A stretch of 56,776 bases of DNA from CAZSWR01 sp964610885 (GCA_964610885.1 CAZSWR010000009.1:1-56776); one strand, 5' to 3'. Positions 45,801 to 54,141 are shown, counted from the stretch's first letter. The notes: a model not told the origin generated them from the letters alone. Numbers and translations are program-made.

Positions 45801-46165
45801 CCACCCGTTTCGACGAGCTTAGCGCGGTCGTGGACGAACTTACGGACAAATACGGCAAGTATCCGCCGAACGTAAAGAATCTGATCTTTGCCGTGAAGCT
45901 GCGGATTGCACTGCTCGATACCGGATTCGTGAAGCTGACGCTGAAGCATTCGTATTTGCTGATTGAATTCCCGCCAAAAGAGAACAAAGAGTTCTACGAC
46001 AGAGCGCTGCCCGTGGTCATGGACTTCATCCAAGGTGACGAGCGCTGCCTGCTGAAACAATCGGCGGACAAATTGGAGCTTGGCGTGCAGTTGGGCCGCC
46101 GCGACGAATCCGTCGAGTTCGTGTGGAGGCTGAAGAATCTTATGATTTCAGAGTTTTCCGAATGA
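42821..46165 (+). CDS. mfd: Transcription-repair coupling factor
   Basis: 1114 residues. Mfd pushes RNA polymerase off DNA lesions and recruits UvrA. The UvrB-like N-terminal part includes DYVSMQGDIAVRGGIVDIFP. The CarD-like RNA-polymerase-binding domain is LNIGDFVVHDDKGIGRFEGF. The RecG-like motor has Walker A in C578-GDVGFGKTE, DEEH at 680-683, and the RGRVGRSNRQAY motif, followed by LAMRDLEIRGAGNLLGAEQS and the TRCF domain. The start is GTG at 42821 with AGGAAA upstream; no in-frame ATG fits. Confidence 0.95.
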   Translation: MIIRTLTGTEVKKKYTYKDLIKEIRSLRYFKELQSLVQSGAPQLNVRHLHGSLKAFTVAALWEEQHRPAIVIVPDRKAAEDMYFDLSLSIDKEHLALLAEPEKTLHTSAEILTEPLVWLADGLSRMQTHPNTIAIAVPEIFTMIIPRPESINSSRIEISKGQTLNRDELVMSLSINGFERRDYVSMQGDIAVRGGIVDIFPVGWENPLRIEFWGDEVEALRCFDTLSQRSISEHKSVEFISNIFNEINDTDHAALLDYVHPDSIVIIDEPDVLEQKEQLPSVSNRFKTIYFNKLGNADVQVRSNPQPQIKSSIKSLSELIDNYFNQHGRIFLTAEGAIHLNRFRDMVENSGTIESEFRTGESPAPAIAKEITASIEWLDNSPSAGWELADSGLALFTEHQVFSRLRTRTERPSRAKSGSFTIKELKQLNIGDFVVHDDKGIGRFEGFKSITMGGTANDCVRLAFADGDVLYVQINFIHKLQKYSSQDGNVPKLTKLGSGEWARKKAKTKKKLKDIARDLIKLYAQRKAQTGFAFHPDTVWQKEFEASFIYEDTPDQATTTEEVKRDMESRTPMDRLVCGDVGFGKTEIAIRAAFKAVQSGKQVAVLVPTTVLAQQHYLSFNDRLENYPVKVAPLSRFVGTATQKETLEKLSTGRIDILIGTHRLLSKDVRFKDLGLLIIDEEHRFGVGSKEKLRQLKTTIDTLTLTATPIPRTLNFSLMGARDLSVIETPPRNRLPIDTEIMEWNNKEITKAMSREIERAGQIYFVTDKVGDIDKITRDLQMLMPTLRFGIAHGQMSPKELEKVMERFVSKKLDVLVATKIVESGLDIPNANTIIINRAQNFGLAELYQLRGRVGRSNRQAYCYLLIPPVKTISTNTLRRLQAIEEFTDLGSGFQLAMRDLEIRGAGNLLGAEQSGMIIEMGFELFNKILDEAVSELREEEFAELFEGKMERKPRMFKNEDLLIDLVDTEAFIPPEYIQSDTDRFYFYKKMYNTTRFDELSAVVDELTDKYGKYPPNVKNLIFAVKLRIALLDTGFVKLTLKHSYLLIEFPPKENKEFYDRALPVVMDFIQGDERCLLKQSADKLELGVQLGRRDESVEFVWRLKNLMISEFSE

Positions 46166-46196
46166 TATCATTTGCTATTTGAAAACGGGGGTTATT

Positions 46197-46220
46197 GTCA
46201 TTCCCGCGAACGCGGGAATC
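46197..46220. repeat. Short GTCATTCCCGCGaaCGCGGGAAT hairpin
   Basis: TTCCCGCG (46201-46208) and CGCGGGAA (46211-46218) pair around AA. It is preceded by GTCA, like widespread REP-type palindromes. It lies just after mfd and may help end the transcript. Confidence 0.5.
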
Positions 46221-46340
46221 TCCTCTTTATTCAGCTATGAGCATGTTGAATAAGTGTGTCTGTGGCAGCCACGGTTAGCTTGTGTGTCCGATCCAAGTTC
46301 TATCTCCAATATTATCAATGTATTAGCGCGTGCATATCTT

Positions 46341-46377
46341 TAGCCCCCTTTGAAAAAGGGGGTTGGGGGATTTGTCG
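46341..46377. repeat. CCCCCTTT..AAAGGGGG palindrome
   Basis: A short inverted repeat followed by TTGGGGGATTTG; it resembles one arm of the element at 20344-20462. Together with 46197-46220 it is all I can identify in the 360-bp gap between mfd and the tRNA genes. Confidence 0.45.
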
Positions 46378-46488
46378 ATATATCAATGAGTTACTACAAC
46401 TTTGGCAATAGGGCAAGCCCCATTGTTGCTAATCATTTACTATTTCAACACACTCCAAGGAAATGATATAATGTTGCGGTTTGGATAC

Positions 46489-46514
46489 AAAAAAACCCCG
46501 AATGAACGAGGTTT
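46489..46514 (-). terminator. Rho-independent terminator of the tRNA transcript
   Basis: On the minus strand AACCTCG-TTCATT-CGGGGTT is followed by a T-run, directly downstream of tRNA-Leu. Confidence 0.75.
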
Positions 46515-46526
46515 ATTGTACGTCAG

Positions 46527-46611
46527 TACAGAAGGTGGGAGTCGAACCCACACGGGTTTAAAGCCCACTGGATTTTGAGTCCAGCGCGTCTGCCAGTTCC
46601 GCCACTCCTGC
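46527..46611 (-). tRNA. tRNA-Leu (anticodon CAA)
   Basis: 85 bases with a long variable arm (GTGGGCTTTAAACCCGT), as expected for a class II tRNA. The acceptor stem pairs GCAGGAG with CTTCTGT, allowing two G-U pairs. The anticodon loop is ACTCAAAAT with CAA, and the T-arm GTGGGTTCGACTCCCAC is perfect. The 3' CCA is not encoded. It lies 44 bp downstream of tRNA-Val and is probably co-transcribed. Confidence 0.93.
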
Positions 46612-46655
46612 GTGTTAGAGCTATTTTGGAAGACGTAATCGATGCGAAGGGTCCG

Positions 46656-46730
46656 TGGGTGAGGAGAGAATTGAACTCCCGACCTCCTGCTTGTAAGGCA
46701 GGCGCTCTGGACCAACTGAGCTACTCACCC
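46656..46730 (-). tRNA. tRNA-Val (anticodon TAC)
   Basis: 75 bases. Acceptor stem GGGTGAG with CTCACCC, D-arm TAGCTCAGTTGGTCCAGAGC, anticodon stem-loop CTGCCTTACAAGCAG, and T-loop TTCAATT all fold into a standard cloverleaf. CCA is not encoded. Confidence 0.95.
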
Positions 46731-46820
46731 CTTACTTTGCATCAATTGAATTACAAAAGAACTTCAATAATTCATAGAATACAAATTTACGACTTTTCCG
46801 CGATTCCCACAAGCATTTTT

Positions 46821-47078
46821 TTATCGGACGGACTCCACGCGCCGTATCTCGGGGATTTTGTTCAATAGCAGGCGCTCGATACCGGCGCGTAGAGTCATTA
46901 TGGACATCGGGCACGCACGGCAATTGCCCAAGAGCCGAAGTTCGACCACTCGGGTTTCCGGCTCCCAGCGAGCGAATTCCACGTCGCCGCCGTCCTCGCG
47001 CAGGTAGTCGCGGCATTCTTCGAGCGCTGCCTTTATCCTCGTGATGATTTCTTCATTATTCATTGGATCTGCAACCAT
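46821..47078 (-). CDS. NifU C-terminal-domain (Nfu-like) iron-sulfur protein
   Basis: 85 residues. The Nfu domain with the cluster-binding C-x-x-C is seen in LLGNCRACPMSIMTLRAGIE, and LREDGGDVEF is the usual opening. Such proteins carry Fe-S clusters to targets. The ATG overlaps the mrp stop (TAATG), so it is coupled to mrp; an internal ATG five codons later is possible. It fits with Mrp and SufSU as part of cluster assembly. Confidence 0.9.
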   Translation of the reverse strand: MVADPMNNEEIITRIKAALEECRDYLREDGGDVEFARWEPETRVVELRLLGNCRACPMSIMTLRAGIERLLLNKIPEIRRVESVR

Positions 47079-48154
47079 TATTGTTTCTTCAATTTTTCGT
47101 AATTCGCTTTGCGCATGCTGTAGATCACTCGCTTTGCGACGTCGAGCAATACATATTTCAATGGGGAATTCTCGGCCATCACGGTCGGGTATCCGTCGTC
47201 GGATCCCGTACGGAGCGAAATGTCGATCGGGATTTGCCCGAGCAGCTCGCAGCCCTTTTCTTGGGCGATCCGCTCGCCGCCGCCCTTGCCGAAGATGTAA
47301 TATTTCTTGTCCGGCATGTCCGGCGGAGTGAAATAGCTCATGTTTTCGACGATGCCAAGGACGTTTGCGCCCACTTTCTCGAACATCGAGATGGCCCTGC
47401 GCACGTCCGAGACCGAAAGTTCTTGGGGCGTGGTAACCACGACAGCGCCCGTTAGCGGCACTTTCTGCGTCATAGTAAGTTGAATGTCGCCGGTTCCCGG
47501 CGGCAGGTCAATGATCAAGAAATCGAGTTCGCCCCACTCCACTTGCTCCAGCAGCATAGTGAAATAGCCGGCCAGCAGCGGCCCGCGAATAATTGCGGCG
47601 GCGTCTCGGTTCATCACGAATCCCATCGAACCGATTTTCATTCCGTATTTTTCGATTGGGACGGCGTGGCTGGAGCCGTCGGGTTTGTCCACGATCTCCA
47701 TTCCTTCGCCATTCAGCCCGAACATGGTCGGGACGCTCGGCCCGTAGATGTCGGCATCGAGTATGCCCACTTTGGCTCCGAACATATTCAGCGCGGCGGC
47801 CAGGTTCGCGGCGATTGCAGATTTGCCCACTCCGCCCTTGCCCGACGAAATGGCAACAATATTCTTCACTCCGGGCAGCATCTGCCGCTCGGGCTGTTCG
47901 ATTCGGATCTCGCGGGCGTTCACCTCGAAGCTGTAGTCGGGTTTCAACGTCTTGAGGACTGTTGCGGCCGTTGCGCTGATTTCCTTGCCGATTGCAGTAA
48001 TCGGGGGCGTCAGTTCCAATTCAATTGTGCAGTGCGTACCTGCGAACTTTATACTTTTAATGGCGTTTGTCTCGGCGAGCGTCGCTCCGGTGCCTTCGTC
48101 TATAATCTGGCCAAGCGTCTGCCTGATCAGATCTTCTGCCGGGTCTTTGATCAT
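47078..48154 (-). CDS. mrp: Mrp/NBP35-family iron-sulfur carrier ATPase
   Basis: 358 residues. The N-terminal MIP18 (DUF59)-like part is DLIRQTLGQIIDEGTG onward. The P-loop has the deviant Walker A SSGKGGVGKSAIAANLA near residue 107, and DLPPGTGDIQLTMTQ is the family motif. Mrp (ApbC) binds and transfers Fe-S clusters with ATP. The usual C-terminal C-x-x-C is not evident: the position has DMPDKKYYIFGKGGGE, without cysteines, so cluster binding may differ or depend on the coupled Nfu protein. Confidence 0.9.
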   Translation of the reverse strand: MIKDPAEDLIRQTLGQIIDEGTGATLAETNAIKSIKFAGTHCTIELELTPPITAIGKEISATAATVLKTLKPDYSFEVNAREIRIEQPERQMLPGVKNIVAISSGKGGVGKSAIAANLAAALNMFGAKVGILDADIYGPSVPTMFGLNGEGMEIVDKPDGSSHAVPIEKYGMKIGSMGFVMNRDAAAIIRGPLLAGYFTMLLEQVEWGELDFLIIDLPPGTGDIQLTMTQKVPLTGAVVVTTPQELSVSDVRRAISMFEKVGANVLGIVENMSYFTPPDMPDKKYYIFGKGGGERIAQEKGCELLGQIPIDISLRTGSDDGYPTVMAENSPLKYVLLDVAKRVIYSMRKANYEKLKKQ

Positions 48155-48232
48155 TTTGTCATCCTTTGCGTTATATATCTATTATCGCTCATCCGACGAC
48201 CCCGAAAGCCATCGGATGAGTATTTATCAATC

Positions 48233-49054
48233 TTATTTTGTTGGCAAAACAATATTGTAATTCACCAGCGTCGAGTTAAAACCTCCCTGATTGGGTAACA
48301 GGCTGCTGATGAGAGGTTTGTATTCGGCAGGTACATTAATCACCAATGGATCCATTGTTGTTTTCACCAAACCGATATTTGCCGAATAATAATAGCGGAT
48401 CGTCGGAGTTGCATCGAACTTCACTGAATATACATTATATTTAACATAGCCACTAATATGGTGCTTAATCACGAAGCAATATGCATTTTGTGTCTTGCCG
48501 TTCACCGTGATGCTAATCTTATCAGTTGTTTTCTGTGCAGTTATATAATATTCGATATTTTTCAATTGGACAGTGAATTGGCTGAGCGTAATACTGTCAA
48601 TAGTTGTTTCAAAGAGTTTGTACTCTGTTTCGGTTGTGAAATCGGCAATCTTCATCCATGAGGGTTCGAAAGTGGGAAGATCGACCGGGAACACGCCTTT
48701 CTTCAGGAAAACATAGTCAGAGTGGGCATAGAGTTTGTTCGTGTCGCCGTAGAAGTAGTCTGTAGTTGTTCCTTCCTTAGAGGTAATGGTTAGGAAAGGA
48801 TTGCAGAGCTTTGCAAGCTTTGAAGTTTCAGGCAAAACAGTAACGCTATCGATGCGTTTCGAATCGGCGATAATAACTCCATTCGAGTCCGTTGTGTAAT
48901 ATTCATAGATCCAGTAGCTGCCCTCGATGCGAGGGAAATAGTCTCCGCTTTCGATTGGTGTGGGCTTCAGCGGGTCGTCGTTCGAGCTACATCCAGCGAT
49001 GGCGGCCAGTGCGATCATCGAGCAAATTGATGCGATTGATAAGAATTTTCTCAT
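48233..49054 (-). CDS. Lipoprotein of unknown function
   Basis: 273 residues. The signal peptide ends in a lipobox (ALAAIAGC) followed by SSND, so it is lipid-anchored. The body reads as strand-rich (PRIEGSYWIYEYYTTDSNGV; TIRYYYSANIGLVKTTMDPL), similar in style to predicted surface lipoproteins of Bacteroidota, but no named domain is evident. It sits between mrp and glmS on the same strand. Confidence 0.75.
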   Translation of the reverse strand: MRKFLSIASICSMIALAAIAGCSSNDDPLKPTPIESGDYFPRIEGSYWIYEYYTTDSNGVIIADSKRIDSVTVLPETSKLAKLCNPFLTITSKEGTTTDYFYGDTNKLYAHSDYVFLKKGVFPVDLPTFEPSWMKIADFTTETEYKLFETTIDSITLSQFTVQLKNIEYYITAQKTTDKISITVNGKTQNAYCFVIKHHISGYVKYNVYSVKFDATPTIRYYYSANIGLVKTTMDPLVINVPAEYKPLISSLLPNQGGFNSTLVNYNIVLPTK

Positions 49055-49081
49055 TTTGTCCTCTGTAATAATTAATTGATT

Positions 49082-50914
49082 TTATTCGACAGTAACGCTT
49101 TTAGCCAGGTTGCGCGGTTGGTCCACGTTGCAACCCAGCTCGACGGCCATGTAGTACGCCATAAGCTGGAGCGGGATCACGGCCAGCACAGGCGTGAGGA
49201 ACGAAAGCGTGTTCGGGATATAAATCACGTCGCTTGCAAATTTCTTAATTTCTTCGTCGCCCTCGCTTGCGATAGCGATCACTTTCCCTTTGCGGGCGCG
49301 CACCTCTTCGATGTTCGAGAGCACTTTTTCGTAAATTTCGTCTTTCGTTGCGATAATCACGACGGGCATATTTTCGTCGATTAGCGCGATCGGCCCGTGT
49401 TTCATTTCGGCGGCTGGATAGCCCTCGGCGTGGATGTACGAGATTTCTTTGAGCTTGAGCGCGCCCTCGAGCGCCACCGGATAGTTCACGCCACGCCCCA
49501 GATAGAGGAAATTCCTCGTGTTTTTGTATTTTTCGGAAATTTTCTTGATTTCCTCGGCGTTAGCCAGGATTCTTTCGATAAGGTTCGGAATGGAATCAAT
49601 TTCCCGAGCGATTTTCATTCCTTCGGTCTTGTTGATGGTACGCATACGGCCCATGTACAGGGCGAGAAGTATCAGAACAGAGATTTGCGAAGTGAATGCT
49701 TTCGTGGAGGCCACACCGATCTCCGGCCCTGCGTGGATATAGACGCCTGCATCGGTTTCGCGGGCGATAGTGCTGCCCACCACGTTGACAATGCCGAGCA
49801 CTGTGGCGCCCTTTTGTTTGGCTTCGTGCACTGCGGCCAGTGTGTCTGCCGTTTCGCCGCTCTGCGAGATCACGAACACAATATCGCCCGGATAAATCAC
49901 GGGGTTTCGGTAGCGGAATTCCGAGGCGTACTCCACCTCCACAGGAATTTGGCAAAGCGATTCGATAAGGTATTCGCCGACCAATCCGGCGTGCCACGAG
50001 GTGCCGCAAGCGATGATCGTTACGCGCTTGGCGTTCCGAAGGGCATCGGCCACGGGGCGCAATCCGCCCAAGCGGACATTCCCCTCCTCGAGCAGCAGTC
50101 GGCCACGGTAGGCGTCGTGGAACGTATTCGGCTGTTCGAAGATTTCCTTCAGCATGAAGTGTTCGTAGCCGGATTTCTCGATTTGTTCCAGGTCAAAATC
50201 TATGTTGTGGACAGTGGTGTCGGTCGGTTCGTTGTCTAAGTTAATAGTTTTGAAGCAATTGCGTGTTATGACGGCGATTTCGTTATCTGTCAAATAAATC
50301 ACTTGGCGCGTGAACTGTATAATTGCAGCGGCGTCGCTGGCCACCACGAATTCGCCATCGCCGATCCCGAGCACCATAGGGCTGCCACGCCGCGCGGCGA
50401 TAATCATGTCGGGTTCGTGCGTGGAGAGCACCAAGATGCCAAAAGTGCCACGCACCTCCGAAAGGGCAGTGCGGACAGCCTCCTCGAGGTTGCCGAGCTT
50501 GTCGTAGCAAGCGCCGATCAATACGGCGAGCACTTCGGAATCGGTATCGGAGATAAATTTATAGCCCAAGGAAAGCAGGCGCTGCTTGATGACCGAGTAG
50601 TTCTCGATTATTCCATTATGGACGATCGAGATCGTGCCGGAGGCGTCGTGGTGCGGGTGGGCGTTCGTGTTGTTCGGAGCGCCGTGAGTGGCCCAGCGGG
50701 TGTGGGCGATACCAATATTTGAATGCAAATTTTTATGGTCAACGAGGACGTCGAGGTCATTGACCTTGCCCTGCTGCTTGATTGTACGGATTTCGCCATT
50801 CTCCAGAATTGAAATCCCGGCCGAATCGTAGCCGCGGTATTCCATTCGCCGCAATCCGTTGATGAGTATGTTCGACACTTTCTGCTGGCCGATGTATCCA
50901 ATTATTCCGCACAT
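49082..50914 (-). CDS. glmS: Glutamine-fructose-6-phosphate aminotransferase (isomerizing)
   Basis: 610 residues from M-C-G-I-I-G-Y-I-G, where Cys is the N-terminal nucleophile after Met removal; a 12-codon upstream extension is rejected. GlmS makes glucosamine-6-phosphate, the first step to peptidoglycan and LPS amino sugars. The glutaminase half has HTRWATHGAPNNTNAHPH, and the two SIS domains have ACGTSWHAGLVGEYLIE and SQSGETADTLAAVHEAK. It ends in K-S-V-T-V-E as usual. I see no glmS ribozyme upstream. Confidence 0.96.
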   Translation of the reverse strand: MCGIIGYIGQQKVSNILINGLRRMEYRGYDSAGISILENGEIRTIKQQGKVNDLDVLVDHKNLHSNIGIAHTRWATHGAPNNTNAHPHHDASGTISIVHNGIIENYSVIKQRLLSLGYKFISDTDSEVLAVLIGACYDKLGNLEEAVRTALSEVRGTFGILVLSTHEPDMIIAARRGSPMVLGIGDGEFVVASDAAAIIQFTRQVIYLTDNEIAVITRNCFKTINLDNEPTDTTVHNIDFDLEQIEKSGYEHFMLKEIFEQPNTFHDAYRGRLLLEEGNVRLGGLRPVADALRNAKRVTIIACGTSWHAGLVGEYLIESLCQIPVEVEYASEFRYRNPVIYPGDIVFVISQSGETADTLAAVHEAKQKGATVLGIVNVVGSTIARETDAGVYIHAGPEIGVASTKAFTSQISVLILLALYMGRMRTINKTEGMKIAREIDSIPNLIERILANAEEIKKISEKYKNTRNFLYLGRGVNYPVALEGALKLKEISYIHAEGYPAAEMKHGPIALIDENMPVVIIATKDEIYEKVLSNIEEVRARKGKVIAIASEGDEEIKKFASDVIYIPNTLSFLTPVLAVIPLQLMAYYMAVELGCNVDQPRNLAKSVTVE

Positions 50915-51062
50915 ACCAAACTTCCCCTTAAACCCGTTATAAATTATCAATCAAAAAACAAAGAAATTAACAAAAAATCCGATACAAAAAAAGTATCTTT
51001 TTCAAAAAGAAGCTATACATTTATAAAAGCAACAGCGGAGGGAGAGATGCGCCGTTTGAATT

Positions 51063-51500
51063 GTTGATAAGCAGATGAGCTGATGTGGTGATGTGTTGAT
51101 AAGCAGATGAGCTGATTAGTTGCAAGTGGAAAGGTAAAAGTAGCAAGTCAAATCAACTTAGAAGAGTACAATCTACTTGCAACTTGTTACTTGCAACTTT
51201 CTACTTGAGAAAATTTGTAGGGGCTGGTTTCAAACCCGTCCGCTGATTAGCTGATGTGATGATGTGGTGATTGTTTGCCTGGCGAATGGGGCTGTCTCAA
51301 AACTGTCATTCTGAACGTAGTGAAGAATCCATGCCATTCATAAGTCATTGCTGAATATGGATGTTTCACTTCGTTCAACATGACCAATAAACAGTTTTTT
51401 TGACTTTTGAGACAGCCCCATTTATTTCTTTAATATTCTATCGCTTACAGATTCCCATCTTTGGCATGGAGGAGTGCCCGAAGGGCGGGGTGGTTTGAAA
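51063..51500 (+). repeat. Composite modular repeat, longest copy, interrupted by a MITE-like element
   Basis: The modules in order are GATGTGGTGATGTG stretches (51063-51118), a TTGCAAGTGGAAAGGTAAAA block shared with 13412 (51119), an ACTTGCAACTTTCTACTTG block, GGGGCTGGTTTCAAACCC (51217-51242), GATGATGTGGTGATT and GTTTGCCTGGCGAA, then the 138-bp element in place of the usual hairpin, and finally CGCTTACAGATTCCCATC with the GGAGTGCCCGAAGGGCGG block. It fills the gap between glmS and sufU. Confidence 0.75.
51285..51422. mobile_element. 138-bp MITE-like element with 18-bp perfect terminal inverted repeats
   Basis: Ends AATGGGGCTGTCTCAAAA (51285-51302) and TTTTGAGACAGCCCCATT (51405-51422) are exact inverted repeats. 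Inside, GTCATTCTGAACGTAGTGAA and its near reverse complement form a second dyad, so the whole element folds into a long hairpin. Termini of this kind (GGGGCTGTCTC) are common at insertion-sequence ends. No coding capacity. Confidence 0.7.
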
Positions 51501-51505
51501 AGTAC

Positions 51506-51979
51506 TTAATTCTCTACGATTTGCTCTTCTGTCGAGGCTACGGCGTCGGCGCCATCGAGTGCGTTTTGCATTGTGTGCCACGCCAACCCGGCGCATTTGA
51601 TTCTGGCCGGGAATTCGCGCACGCCGGAGAAGACTGCCAATTTGCCCATCGAGTCCAAATCAAGCTCCTCGTCTGTATCGGCCGTAACCACGTGGTGGAA
51701 GTCCTCGAACAGTGTGCGCGCCTCTTCGATCGTCTTGCCGATTAGCATTGTGGTCATTATCGATGCCGATGCCTTCGAGATGGCGCAGCCGGAGCCCATG
51801 AAACTGACGTCCACGATACGGTCGCCCTCCAGCTTAATATAAATATCAAATTTATCGCCACAAAGAGGATTGTGGCCGTGCGCCAAACGGTCGGCATGTT
51901 CCATTTCGCGAAAATTCTGCGGATTCTTGTTGTGGTCAAGGATCACTTGCTGATAGAGTTCGTTTAATTCGTTTCTCAT
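51506..51979 (-). CDS. sufU: SufU/IscU-like iron-sulfur scaffold protein
   Basis: 157 residues. The three conserved cysteines are visible in NPLCGDKF, SFMGSGCAISKAS and IKCAGLAW. The longer spacing between the second and third cysteine is that of the SufU type, which accepts sulfur from SufS and binds zinc. It lies 52 bp downstream of sufS on the same strand. No SufBCD in the window. Confidence 0.9.
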   Translation of the reverse strand: MRNELNELYQQVILDHNKNPQNFREMEHADRLAHGHNPLCGDKFDIYIKLEGDRIVDVSFMGSGCAISKASASIMTTMLIGKTIEEARTLFEDFHHVVTADTDEELDLDSMGKLAVFSGVREFPARIKCAGLAWHTMQNALDGADAVASTEEQIVEN

Positions 51980-52031
51980 TTTATTCTTCTTCTAAAATTA
52001 TCATTATTCAATGTGGCCGGTCATGGCGGCC

Positions 52032-53267
52032 TTAGGAAAACATTTTTATTACTTTTCGGACCGATGCGGCGAGCGCGTCAATTTCGGCTTTCGTGTTGTA
52101 CATGGCGAACGACGCCCGAGATGTGGCCGGAATATTGAATCTGTGCATGACCGGCTCCGTGCAGTGGTGTCCGGTTCGGACGGCCACACCGTCCATGTCG
52201 AGGAATGTGCCGATGTCGTGCGGATGAATGCCCTCGAGCACGAACGAAAGGACGCTCGCTTTGTCGGCGGCAGTGCCGATGATCCTTAGCGTTTCAATTT
52301 GCGAAAGCTGTTCGGTGGCGTAGTCCAAGAGCATTTTTTCATGCTCGGCAATTGTTTCTATGCCAATCGATCGGACAAAGTCGAGCGCTGCGCCCAAGCC
52401 GATGGCCCCGGAGATGTCCGGCGTGCCTGCCTCGAACTTGTATGGCAGGTCGTTGAAAGTGGTTTTCTCGAACGTAACGGAGCGAATCATGTCGCCGCCG
52501 CCCTGGTATGGTGGCATCTTGCTCAAGATGTCGAATTTGCCGTAGAGCGCGCCGATGCCCGTCGGGCCATAAATTTTGTGTCCCGAGAAAGCGTAGAAAT
52601 CGCAGCCGAGGGCTTGGACGTCGATCGGGATGTGCTGGATGCTTTGCGCGCCGTCCACGATGGCCACCGCTCCGAATTCGTGTGCGCGATCCACGATGTA
52701 TTTCACCGGATTGACTGTCCCCAGCGAATTGGAAACATGCACCACGGACACAATTCGAGTGCGATTGTTCAAGAGTTTATCAAACTCTTCGAGTATCAAC
52801 TCACCATTATCATTCATCGGGATCACTTTCAGCCGAGCGCCCGTCGCCGAGCAAACCAATTGCCATGGCACTATGTTGGAATGGTGTTCCATGGCGGAAA
52901 TCAGCACTTCGTCGCCCTCCTTCAGGTTCGCGCGGCCATACGACGAAGCTATCAGGTTGATCGCCTCGGTCGTACCGCGAGTATAGATCACTTCTTCGAT
53001 GCGCGCGGCATTGATGAATTTGGCAATCTTCTTCCTGGCCAACTCGTATTCTTTGGTGGCCTCTTGGCTCAGTAGGTGCACGCCACGGTGGATATTGCTG
53101 TTGTATGTGGAATAGTACTCGTTAATGCAATCAATGACTGCTTTGGGTTTCTGTGTGGTTGCGGCATTGTCCAAGTATGTCAGGTCGGAGCCGCGCACTT
53201 TCCTTGCCAGAATCGGAAATTCGTTTCTAATGCGTTCGATATCGAAAGGTTGCATCATATTTATCAT
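52032..53267 (-). CDS. sufS: SufS-type cysteine desulfurase
   Basis: 411 residues. It takes sulfur from cysteine for Fe-S cluster assembly. The PLP lysine is in FYAFSGHKIYGPTGIGALYG, the substrate-sulfur cysteine in RTGHHCTEPVMHRF (the group II R-x-G-H-H-C signature), and the opening YLDNAATTQKP is typical. The 5' end has three candidate ATGs within six codons and no good ribosome site. It is first in the sufS-sufU pair. Confidence 0.95.
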   Translation of the reverse strand: MINMMQPFDIERIRNEFPILARKVRGSDLTYLDNAATTQKPKAVIDCINEYYSTYNSNIHRGVHLLSQEATKEYELARKKIAKFINAARIEEVIYTRGTTEAINLIASSYGRANLKEGDEVLISAMEHHSNIVPWQLVCSATGARLKVIPMNDNGELILEEFDKLLNNRTRIVSVVHVSNSLGTVNPVKYIVDRAHEFGAVAIVDGAQSIQHIPIDVQALGCDFYAFSGHKIYGPTGIGALYGKFDILSKMPPYQGGGDMIRSVTFEKTTFNDLPYKFEAGTPDISGAIGLGAALDFVRSIGIETIAEHEKMLLDYATEQLSQIETLRIIGTAADKASVLSFVLEGIHPHDIGTFLDMDGVAVRTGHHCTEPVMHRFNIPATSRASFAMYNTKAEIDALAASVRKVIKMFS

Positions 53268-53437
53268 TCATTTATTCATTTTCAACAAAATCGAATCCCG
53301 TTTTGCCAACGAATCCGCAATTATTAGTTAAGACGAAATTACAAAAAGAAAATTGAATTATTCAATAAAACTCATCCTATAACTATATGGATATACATTC
53401 GTGATTAGCTCGAAAATTTGGCAGACGTCGGATACAA

Positions 53438-53463
53438 TGTAGGGGCGGGTTCCAAACCCGCCC
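53438..53463 (+). repeat. Isolated GGGGCGGGTTCCAAACCC module
   Basis: The same block as at 29417 and 51217, without its usual neighbours. It is palindromic in part (GGGCGGGTT..AACCCGCCC). Confidence 0.6.
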
Positions 53464-53588
53464 GAGGATATGATTTGTATAAAACATAATAAAATATTCA
53501 GGTTTTTATATCTTACACTCTGTTGCTAAGAAGGGCACAAAGTGTCGTGTCCCTACGATTTCTGCATACACGAATAACCTTATAAACG

Positions 53589-53713
53589 CTCCCAAACCTT
53601 AATAGCCCAGAGTATTCAATCCAATATAATGACCTTATTGTCTTATAAAATCCTAATAAATAAGCTAACAAGGTAAGTTTAAAAAAACACAATGGCTATT
53701 AAGGTCGGGGAAG
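53589..53713. repeat. 125-bp palindromic element, copy 1
   Basis: Left end CTCCCAAACCTTAATAGCCC and right end TGGCTATTAAGGTCGGGGAA are imperfect inverted repeats. Inside, ATGACCTTATTGTCTTAT and ATAAGCTAACAAGGTAA form another dyad. It is homologous to copy 2 at 54486-54613. Confidence 0.65.
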
Positions 53714-54068
53714 GTGATCAAGTTTTTCTTAGCATCCAATACTCTAATCTAACTAACCTCTTTTTCGAAGGTTGAGCCGGCTTTTTCTGCTAAGTACTAC
53801 ACTCAATTGGCTCATCGCTGTTTTGTGTGGGTGCATTCTAATATACCGTAATAAGCCTGCCAGAATAATTCAGATAAATTCTATACCTCGCGAGCGGCAA
53901 AATTATAGCCAAAATCTTAAACGTAGGGGTTCAAAATCTTGAACCCCCAATCGAATCAAAAGGATGATTGTGAATTTTTATTGGATTGTAATCTAATGTT
54001 TCGTGACAACAAAGTCAGTTCGAACAAGCAATGAGCGTAGCCGTGAAATAAAATACAAAAAAGATTAC

Positions 54069-54141
54069 GGGGCTCCGCCCCTGAGAATAACGAGATCAAT
54101 AATTTGCTACGAAGGTCACTGGGCTCCGCCCCTGAAAACAA
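54069..54141. repeat. Two GGGCTCCGCCCCTGA hairpin units, 51 bp apart
   Basis: GGGGCTCCGCCCCTGAGAATAA (54069-54090) and GGGCTCCGCCCCTGAAAACAA (54121-54141). Each has a GGGGC-TCC-GCCCC-type stem and the same downstream bases. Confidence 0.5.

Noticed and set aside
46440..46868. Open frames on both strands over the tRNA genes
   Set aside because: They are translations of tRNA-Leu and tRNA-Val and their flanks.
50915..51062. glmS ribozyme or riboswitch upstream of glmS
   Set aside because: The 5' region is short and AT-rich, and I could not find the ribozyme core; such ribozymes are mainly known from Firmicutes.
52299..53075. Long open frame antisense to sufS
   Set aside because: A shadow of the codon pattern of sufS; the sense strand has all SufS motifs.
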